A stretch of DNA of 10,534 bases, taken from contig CADWAF010001776.1 of assembly GCA_902984215.1 (NCBI GenBank), positions 1 through 10,534 on the forward strand, read 5' to 3'. This stretch comes from Willaertia magna. Lineage: Eukaryota; Heterolobosea; Eutetramitea; Acrasida; Naegleriidae. Below the pieces are notes generated by a model. That model did not search any database, was not told the origin of the DNA, and saw only the letters and a list, made by a program, of their open reading frames with translations. Within the stretch, counting starts at the first letter, position 1. Every line of letters starts with the position of its first letter. Of this stretch, positions 1-7,086 are shown piece after piece. Both the position numbers and the translations under genes were made by a program.

Positions 1-1
1 T

Positions 2-175
2 TTAAATGTTGAAGTTTATACTTTTGAGGAGTTTGGTGGTTCTAGTTTTGGAAATGTGTTGAGTGTTGCTGGTAGTGGTTATGGTCACGGTGGTGCTTCT
101 TCTTCTGTGAAAACGCCAACAACAACAAGCAGCTATGCATTTAAAGAGAAGGTTGGGGAAAGTAATTTGTATTAA
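2..175 (+). CDS. 3' end of an unidentified gene (C-terminal 57 aa)
   Basis: Reading frame 2 is open from the window edge through 57 codons to TAA at 173-175; the other two plus frames stop almost at once. The visible tail has an ordered-looking start with a VEVYTFEEFGG segment. It then becomes a low-complexity Gly/Ser/Thr-rich stretch (GSGYGHGG, SSSVKTPTTTSS) and ends in ESNLY. That looks like the flexible C terminus of a larger protein whose start lies outside the window. It converges on the 790-aa gene, with 63 bp between the two stop codons. I do not recognise the family, and no catalytic or binding motif is visible. Support is the open frame and biased composition only, so coding status is likely but not certain. 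Confidence 0.5.
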   Translation, partial: LNVEVYTFEEFGGSSFGNVLSVAGSGYGHGGASSSVKTPTTTSSYAFKEKVGESNLY

Positions 176-191
176 AGATAATTGTAAATTA

Positions 192-197
192 TTTATT
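192..197 (-). terminator. poly(A) signal candidate for the 790-aa gene
   Basis: AATAAA is read on the minus strand, about 42 nt after the TAA at 241-239. It lies inside the 63-bp convergent spacer. Cleavage 10-30 nt further on would place the mRNA end at or inside the 3' end of the plus-strand gene, so the two transcripts probably overlap tail to tail. The hexamer match is seen directly; its function is inferred. Confidence 0.45.
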
Positions 198-238
198 TTG
201 AATTTGTGTTTTAAGGCCTATTTTTAGTAAAAATATAT

Positions 239-2611
239 TTAAATTGACGATAATCTATCTCTTTTACTTTTACTAACGCTAGCCACTTGTTTCTCACTAT
301 TCTGCTGTATATATTGAAGTACTGCATAATTAAATAAAACAGCTCCAAAAGGAATACCTCTCTGTTCAAATGGGTCAATTACTGATTTATAATTTAATTT
401 TCCAACAATATTACTGTTGCAAATAATTTTATCAACAATAAATGAAAATTTAATATCTTGATTTTTAGTGACATCTCTACCAATAGAAGGTACTCTACTT
501 TCTACTGTATAAGTTGATTTTGTACCTGTAATTTCTTTATTTATCATGTTACGTTTTTTTGTAAATCCTTCAATAATCATCATTTGTGTATTTGCATATT
601 TTGAAGCTAAAACTAAATTATCTCTATCAAAATTAGCCTTAATGGAATGAGCTACTAAATGTGTCCATTCCCACTTCTTTGTTGTTTTCTCTTCTTGTTT
701 TTCATTATCATAAATCTGTTGATTTATTATTTGTGTATTATTAGCATATTTAATTGTTTTTGCAACTATCCATGCTGGAACGCCATCCATAATTGTATTT
801 TGTGATTTTCTGTTAATGGAATGACCATCATTCACTAAATCAACTTGCTTATTATTTACATTATTACTAAAATAATTATCAAATAATCCATTATTTGGAG
901 TGCGTGTTTTTTTGGTGTCTAAATGAAATTTTCTAAAATCTTCATAAACATTTCTATAACTTCTTGTTGGGGTATGTTTTGTCACGAAATTTTTAATTTC
1001 TTCAATTCCACTTACTAAATTTGGTGTTGGATTTTGATTAAAATATAATTTATAGTTATCCCCACTGGAAGCATCAAAAAGTAATTGATTATCATTGTAA
1101 ACTGTTGTTCCAATTGTATCTAATTGTATTTTAGATTTATATTCTACATTATCAATAAGATTATTAAAGAAATTAATTAAATCTTTTGTAAATTGTGTAC
1201 TTGGATTTATAAATTGAACAATTACATTTGCTCTATTGTCAAATCTAAATTGTAAACCACCCAACGTAATTTTTTCAAAAGAATTCCTTAACGTTTTAAA
1301 AGATATTTTCGTTCCATATATATCACCATCTTTATCCACCACTTCAAATGTATCCGTGTCGTTTGGATTTTGAGATGCATAGTTCAAATAATTTTTTATG
1401 GAACAATAAACAATGGCAATTGGTTTGTCAGGTGGTGGAGTTGCAGTGCCATAGTCAGCAATCTTTAAATATAAAGGAAGTTTAATTTCTCCATTAATTA
1501 TATTTGAATCAGATAAGTTTGCAAGATCACTTGTTAAAACAAATCTTTCATAACATAAACCTACATCAATTTCATTAATTGCATTACGTGTTCTTCCACG
1601 TTTACTTTTAATTGGATTCATTAATTGTTCACCAATTTCTTGTAATTCATTTAAAGTATAATCTTCAGGATCTGATTTTTCTTTTAGATTTAATTCATTG
1701 GCTGCTTTTTTTATACTCTTGTTGATGGTTGACAATCCAACAGTTTTAATTTCTTTTTGCCTTGAAAATGGAACAATTTTAATTTGTTCAAATAAATTAC
1801 TAAATGAATAAACAAATGTATCTGTATTTGAATAGATATCTAAAACTACAGGTACACTTGTCATTAACCAAATGGCATTGTCAATAATTGTATATTTTGA
1901 AATGTCAATTACTTGCCAATTACCATTTTCGTAAATTCTGTTAATAGAATTATCTTGTAAAATTAATTTATAATTATCTTTAGAACCTCTCTTATCTCCT
2001 AAACATCCAAGTACAATTTGTGGATTTGTTAAATTGTTTGGAAGTTTAATAAAATAGTTATGTTTGTTATCTTTATATTTTAGGTATTCACCACTTTCCA
2101 TTTCAAATTGATAAATATCTGAATTTATTAGTGAAGCTATTTTATTGTCAACATTTAAAGTTCCTTCTTTAGAAAAATAGGTTGTGGCATTCTTTACAAT
2201 GGTATTACTTGAAATACCCAAGTATTTAAGTTGTTGTTGTAGAATATTCATTAATTTTGGAATAAAACTAACTTGATCAACTTTATCTCCAACAAATTCA
2301 AAGTTTTTAATATGTAAACTAATTAAACTTAATGGATTAATAATAGTTGATTTATCAGTTATTGAAAGTAGATTAGTGATATAGTTAGTTGAAAGAATTG
2401 GTATTCTTTTTGCTTTACCATCATCGACATCATCTTTTGAATCACAAATAATCAATTGTACAGTACTGTATGAAAATCTGTTAACTACTTTAACTGCCTT
2501 CTCTTTTAGTTTGTTAAAAATTTTTTCTTGTAGCGAGCCTTCCTTTTTGTTGGGAACTAAAATTTTGATATCGCCCAGAAACTCGGCAATGTTAAAAGCT
2601 GTTGCTGACAT
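239..2611 (-). CDS. 790-aa protein with a possible metal-dependent nuclease-like C-terminal motif
   Basis: This is one uninterrupted 790-codon frame. The ATG at 2611-2609 follows a run of A (CCATTAAAAAAAATG), the same context as its neighbours. There is no signal peptide or membrane segment. Residues 1-330 are mixed alpha/beta with no motif I know. Residues 335-344 are basic (KSKRGRTR). Residues 350-540 look beta-rich. Residues 647-681 hold the most telling motif: WEWTHLVAH (H651, H655), then N665 in a DNLVL strand, N674 in YANTQMM, and E681. A His followed by Asn and Glu at this spacing recalls the His-Asn metal site of DNA/RNA non-specific (beta-beta-alpha metal) endonucleases. The classic DRGH motif is absent, so the link is weak. 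The gene lies 61 bp downstream of the 1434-aa gene on the same strand and could be co-expressed with it. The protein is otherwise unrecognised. Confidence 0.9.
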   Translation of the reverse strand: MSATAFNIAEFLGDIKILVPNKKEGSLQEKIFNKLKEKAVKVVNRFSYSTVQLIICDSKDDVDDGKAKRIPILSTNYITNLLSITDKSTIINPLSLISLHIKNFEFVGDKVDQVSFIPKLMNILQQQLKYLGISSNTIVKNATTYFSKEGTLNVDNKIASLINSDIYQFEMESGEYLKYKDNKHNYFIKLPNNLTNPQIVLGCLGDKRGSKDNYKLILQDNSINRIYENGNWQVIDISKYTIIDNAIWLMTSVPVVLDIYSNTDTFVYSFSNLFEQIKIVPFSRQKEIKTVGLSTINKSIKKAANELNLKEKSDPEDYTLNELQEIGEQLMNPIKSKRGRTRNAINEIDVGLCYERFVLTSDLANLSDSNIINGEIKLPLYLKIADYGTATPPPDKPIAIVYCSIKNYLNYASQNPNDTDTFEVVDKDGDIYGTKISFKTLRNSFEKITLGGLQFRFDNRANVIVQFINPSTQFTKDLINFFNNLIDNVEYKSKIQLDTIGTTVYNDNQLLFDASSGDNYKLYFNQNPTPNLVSGIEEIKNFVTKHTPTRSYRNVYEDFRKFHLDTKKTRTPNNGLFDNYFSNNVNNKQVDLVNDGHSINRKSQNTIMDGVPAWIVAKTIKYANNTQIINQQIYDNEKQEEKTTKKWEWTHLVAHSIKANFDRDNLVLASKYANTQMMIIEGFTKKRNMINKEITGTKSTYTVESRVPSIGRDVTKNQDIKFSFIVDKIICNSNIVGKLNYKSVIDPFEQRGIPFGAVLFNYAVLQYIQQNSEKQVASVSKSKRDRLSSI

Positions 2612-2672
2612 TTTTTTTAATGGAATTGTTTTTTAAAAAGATGTGACAGGTTGACCCAACAAACAGAAAAAT
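2612..2672 (-). promoter_or_regulatory. 61-bp tandem intergenic spacer, promoter/leader of the 790-aa gene
   Basis: The spacer must hold both the 3' UTR of the 1434-aa gene and the promoter and leader of the 790-aa gene. Read on the minus strand, it goes from a T-rich start through a GC-richer core (GGGTCAACCTGTCAC) to an A-tract ending at the ATG. No AATAAA for the upstream gene is present. No copy of the GCTTTCC motif from the divergent promoter is present either. Confidence 0.4.
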
Positions 2673-5600
2673 TTAAAATAATTTTACAATTTTTTCAATA
2701 ATTGCCTTAATAGCCTCTAAAACATTGGATAGGTTAAGATCAATGGTAAAATCGAAATCAATGCCAATAATTGTTCCTGATATTTCTAATTCAAATTCCA
2801 ATTGGGTTGTACTGAAATGACCTTCAATTCTTAATTTTCTAATATTAAAAACATCTTTGATTACAAAAGTAACTAATTTTTCAGCTAACTTTCCTAAACC
2901 AACAACAAAGTCAGTTCCTACTTCTACAGCTAAAGAAGCAATTTTAAGGCAAAGGGCTTCAATACCGTTTTCTGCTTCTCTTAAAAGTAAATCTGCAAAA
3001 TCACTATGGATAACTAACATTTCTTTTGCGTGATGTATTACTTCTATACAATGTTCATTTACATTACAAACTTCATTTAAGGTTTTATCTACATTATCTT
3101 TAAATTGTAAAATTAATTTTTGTACATTGTCAATTCTTCCATCTAATTCGCCTTTCAAATCTTTCATCATTTGGACAGTTTTTAGAAGTTCTTCGGAAAG
3201 ATTATCTATTGAATCCATCTTTTTTTGGTTATCAGTAATTGCCGTTGTAATTATTTCTTTATCGTTATTACATCTATTATTAATTTCTATCATTTTCTTT
3301 AATAATTTATCTTGAGCTTTTTCAGATTTTGAAATAACTTCTTTACTAATGGAAACACACTGCCTTTCGAAGTGTAAAGCTTTTTTTAAGAGTTTCTTAA
3401 CATTCTTTTTAGAATGAATATACTTTGAGTTTGAAAGATCTTTTTCATACATTTCTTGTTGTTCTTTTAATTTTCTCTGAGATTCTTCTGTGTCTTTGTG
3501 ATATTGTTGAAGATCTATTCCAATTTTGCTGATGATTTGTTGGAATTTTTGTTGTGTACTTTCTGTTATTTGTAATGCGTTTTTAAGACTGTTATCTATG
3601 TATTGTATTGAATCTTTGTAGACCTTAATTGCTTGTGCAATAGAATCCTCCAAGTTTTTAGAAACCTTTTCAATGTCATTATCAATATTTCTGTGTACAT
3701 TGTATAAATTATCATATAGGCGTTGCAATGATTTATCACTTTGAGCTATTAAATCTTTAGTATTTTGATAACTATTAAGTAGTTCCTTTTCTTTAATATT
3801 TAATTTTTCCATTTCAGAATTGTCTTTCATATCTTGTTGAGCTTGAGCAATTGCTCTCTTCTCATTATATTGTTTACTAAGATCATCAAGATATTTTGCT
3901 GTTTCATCTCCCTTCTTTTTAATAGCTTCTAAACCTGCCTCAATTCCTTTTGTAATTTGGTCAGCAATATAATCTTGTAAATGATTATCAATTTCTGCTG
4001 TAAAGTCCCATTTAAAATCAGCAAAGTTGGCTGATGACATGAAGGTAATAATTAATTCGTTCAAAATGTTTAATTCAAATCTCATATCAACCATTTGGGT
4101 TGACAAAAGTAAGAACGCTTGTGCATTAATACCAAATAAATCTACTTTTCCAGAAACCATAACATGAGGAGAGTCAGTAAGCATTGTGACAACAGAATCT
4201 GCATCTTGCTCTTGAGGCTGAGATTTTGATTTTGCTATAATATCTTTAAGCATATCTTTAGGCTTCAGAACATTAGACATATTAAAATTAGCTGGGATTA
4301 GAATGTCAACTGTTGGTCCAGGATGTTCAACTAAATCCTTAAATACCTGAGAAACTCCATCTTGTTCTAAAGCAACAGCAATCATCTTTCTAAGAATAAG
4401 TTTTGATTTTGGATCAGCGTCATAACATGTAATTGTAATAGGGCCCAAAACCAATTCTTTCATAGTACCAAACAATCTAAAACCATCTTGTTCAGATATC
4501 TTAACAGAAACATAACCTTCTAAATCAAAGAATTTTAATCCACCCCTAAATCTAAAACCTGGCTCGTAGGATTTTCCTGCAAATTGTAAGTTTGCAGAAC
4601 AAGCGTACACTTCTAAAACATATAGAGCAACTTTATCTAATGGAAGACCATCTTCAGGCATATGAATGTCAAACATTTCGTCTAACGCTTTGACAACATT
4701 TCTCATTGTCAAATTTTCAATCTTTCCATGAACTAATTCTTTTGAGGGATCATCTCCAAGAATGGCTGTCAACCCAACATCAATTTCTCCAAAAGAAAGT
4801 TCACCAGTAAAACCTAATGCAGAAGGTAGACCAGTTGAAATAAATTGTGCATAGTTAATTTCTAACATTAGTCCTAATTTCTTAATTGAAAACCCCTTAA
4901 TTCCAAAACAATTCGTCCAATTATCACTTGACATATAAGCCTCTGCCATTGCATCTTCAGCTTCTAACAATAAGCTTGCTTTAAAGAAAATAGTTTGATT
5001 ACCTGTTACAGAAATTTTTAATCCAAACACTAATTTGAAGTAAGGACCTTGACTTCCTCCAGTTCCCAATTCAATATGAAAATCATCACATTTAACATTC
5101 TTTCCAAGATCAATATTTCTTGCAGCATCCATGAATAATTTGAAAGTACTTGAATTTCCAATGTTAACTGCCATAGTCATTCCGGCTGGCGAAGAATCTT
5201 TGCTCAAAACATTAGTATTAGCCAACATGTCACTTTTTGAATTGACTACATCAACTTTGGCATAAAAAGTGAAACCACTATCTACAGAATATTTCATACG
5301 ATTGGAAGTCAATTCATTTGCTTTATCTTCTGGAAGAGATACTTTAGAAATTAAAAATCCCATCTCTTGCAAAACAAACTTATCAAAGAATGTACCTTTA
5401 CAAGCATCTATTAAGTCAGATAGAGTAAATCCTATATTTTTAACATCTGCAGAGACAATACTTTGCCATTCTTTGTCCTGTTTATAATATTTGAAGTAAA
5501 AATCAGCCTCGACTTGATTAATTTTGAATTCACCCTTAACATATAAATCCAAAGTTTTCTTTACATAAGAGAAATGAAAAACAATATCACCCTTAACAGA

Positions 5601-7021
5601 AATTAAATTATTAGTAAGTGATCCAACCCAATCAGGAAAAATTGTTTTTCCTTCAACAATAAAGCCATCCTTACTTATACTAACAAATGCATCTTCAATT
5701 ATAAAGTCATACAATTTAAAAGTACCTTTAATGGAGAAGCCTTTTTGGCTTGAAATAACAAGTGATTTAGGTTCAAAATCAACTACACTTGCATGTTCTT
5801 CAGTTGTTGAATCATATTGAATAACTTCATTATTGTTTTCATTATCATCTTTAGATCCATCAATTAATTGTTGAATCAAGTCTTTTACTTCCGAAAACTT
5901 GAAATTTTCGAAAGCAGCGACTAGCTCAAAACTTTTGTCTTGGGAATGAAACTCTCCCGCCAAACTAATGGATACATTTTTTTTTGTAAATGTGAACCCT
6001 GTATAAAAACTAATAGAAAAATTACCCCAACTACTATCTACTTTCTCTAACTCACATTCTAGCATTGTTTCATCCAAGTTCAAGCCTTTGATTCCGAATG
6101 CATTAAACCATACATTTGAGGTTCCTACAATTGCTAACTTTTCTTTACTAATCGTTAATGCAGCAGAACATTCTAAATCATCTGCTCCTTGTGCTAAATT
6201 ACTTGCAATCATATTGGCTTTTAATTTTAAACTCCAATCTGTAGAATTTTCTTGTTTCAAAATTGTAATGAAGGCTAGAATGTCTTTGACTGAGAAATGA
6301 TCATTAATTTTAACTAATGGTACATCAAGTGCACTATCTCCACTTTCAGCACTATCTCCTGATATTTTAGCTCCAAATGTCATACAAGATAAATCTAACG
6401 TTTTACCAATAGGAAAGAAGCCTATATTACTGCTTAAAGTCAAATAGTTCGCATTTATACTGAACCAATCCTTCATATTCTTAATCTCTTGTACTTTTGA
6501 AGCTGTAGAATTTAAATCTATTTCTACTTTCAAATTAAGACCTGGGAATAGCAAAGAATCTTCATCCACTGTATTTGTCAATTCAATAATAAGCGGTGTA
6601 GAAGAAAAAGTGAATTGCTTGTCAACAATGGTGTCTTTTAATACGGGAAGTAAAGAAGCCAGATCAAATTTATCTATTTTAGTGTGTGTATGAAATGCCA
6701 ATTCATCATTGTCGTTGTAGGCATACATAACCTTTATAGGAAGAGAACTAGTTCCAAAAATATTGATTTTACCAGAATATATTATATAATCATCTACTTC
6801 TTCTAATAATTGTAAATCAGTAAATTCAAGCAATGGGTCATCTGTTGAAACATTAGTAGACACCGTTATAAAAGACAAAACCTACCGTATTCTAACAAAC
6901 AAATGTCGTGCTTTAGATTGTTATTTTGGAAATAGTTTTTAATTGTTTCCAGTGAGTGTCTCTCTAGATTTTTAGTCACTTGGCCATACACAAAGGAGGT
7001 GTACAGAGACACGCCTGACAT
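2673..7021 (-). CDS. 1434-aa spliced gene: large beta-repeat protein with long helical C-terminal region
   Basis: The gene has two exons, 7021-6886 and 6841-2673 (136 + 4169 nt = 1435 codons including stop). Without splicing, the frame would have to start at a TTG. With splicing it starts at an ATG preceded by CCAAAAAAAATA. Numbering follows the spliced protein. Residues 1-170 are an N-terminal mixed domain. Residues about 170-970 contain two long beta-rich repeats about 395 residues apart: FGIKGL at 294-299 matches FGIKGF at 691-696, and GFSIKGTFKLYDF near 413 matches GFRFRGGLKFFDL near 807. Residues about 1000-1375 are charged, Lys/Glu/Gln-rich helix or coiled coil. These end in a hydrophobic Gly-containing stretch (about 1338-1375), followed by a short beta tail. 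There is no signal peptide. It is transcribed divergently from the lectin gene across 65 bp. I cannot name the family. The architecture (beta head, long helical stalk) suggests a structural, adhesive or membrane-acting protein. Confidence 0.85.
6842..6885 (-). other. 44-nt spliceosomal intron in the 1434-aa gene
   Basis: On the minus strand the donor is G|GTAGGT (intron begins at 6885) and the acceptor is TTTCAACAG (ends at 6842). A near-consensus branch site TACTAAT lies at 6858-6852, its A about 11 nt from the acceptor. Exon 1 ends in phase 1: its last G joins AT of exon 2 to make GAT (Asp46) and keeps the long frame open. If retained, the intron brings a stop codon at 6868-6866, giving a 51-residue peptide. 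Confidence 0.88.
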
Positions 7022-7086
7022 TATTTTTTTTGGTTGTGGAAAGCCTTCTTTTCTAGAGCTTTCTGATCTAAAGCTTTCCACAAAAA
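7022..7086. promoter_or_regulatory. 65-bp bidirectional promoter with mirrored start-proximal motif
   Basis: The whole space between two divergent ATGs is 65 bp. It contains a perfect 11-bp inverted repeat: TTGTGGAAAGC at 7034-7044 and GCTTTCCACAA at 7073-7083, with 28 bp between. Each arm, read toward its own gene, is GCTTTCCACAA followed by an A-tract and the ATG. A direct repeat TCTA(G/A)AGCTTTC occurs at 7052-7063 and 7067-7078 (15-bp step, one mismatch). No TATA-like box is visible. A shared regulator acting on both genes is inferred. Confidence 0.65.
7034..7083. repeat. 11-bp perfect inverted repeat flanking the divergent promoter
   Basis: The arms are at 7034-7044 and 7073-7083. Complementarity breaks immediately inside and outside the arms. 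The right arm ends 3 nt before the lectin-gene ATG. The left arm ends 12 nt before the ATG of the 1434-aa gene. It could be a paired protein-binding site, a shared 5' UTR element in both mRNAs, or a remnant of an inverted duplication. Confidence 0.85.

Noticed and set aside
659..661. HLVAH in the 790-aa protein as a zinc-protease motif
   Set aside because: Zincins need HExxH; here the second position is Leu and no downstream third ligand pattern is evident.
3127..6300. Short plus-strand frames (62, 72 and 70 aa) inside the giant gene
   Set aside because: They are antisense shadows of a long, well-supported coding frame, with no start context of their own.
2673..6878. 1401-aa protein starting at 6878
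   Set aside because: The first codon is TTG and lies inside the intron; eukaryotic splicing gives a better start.
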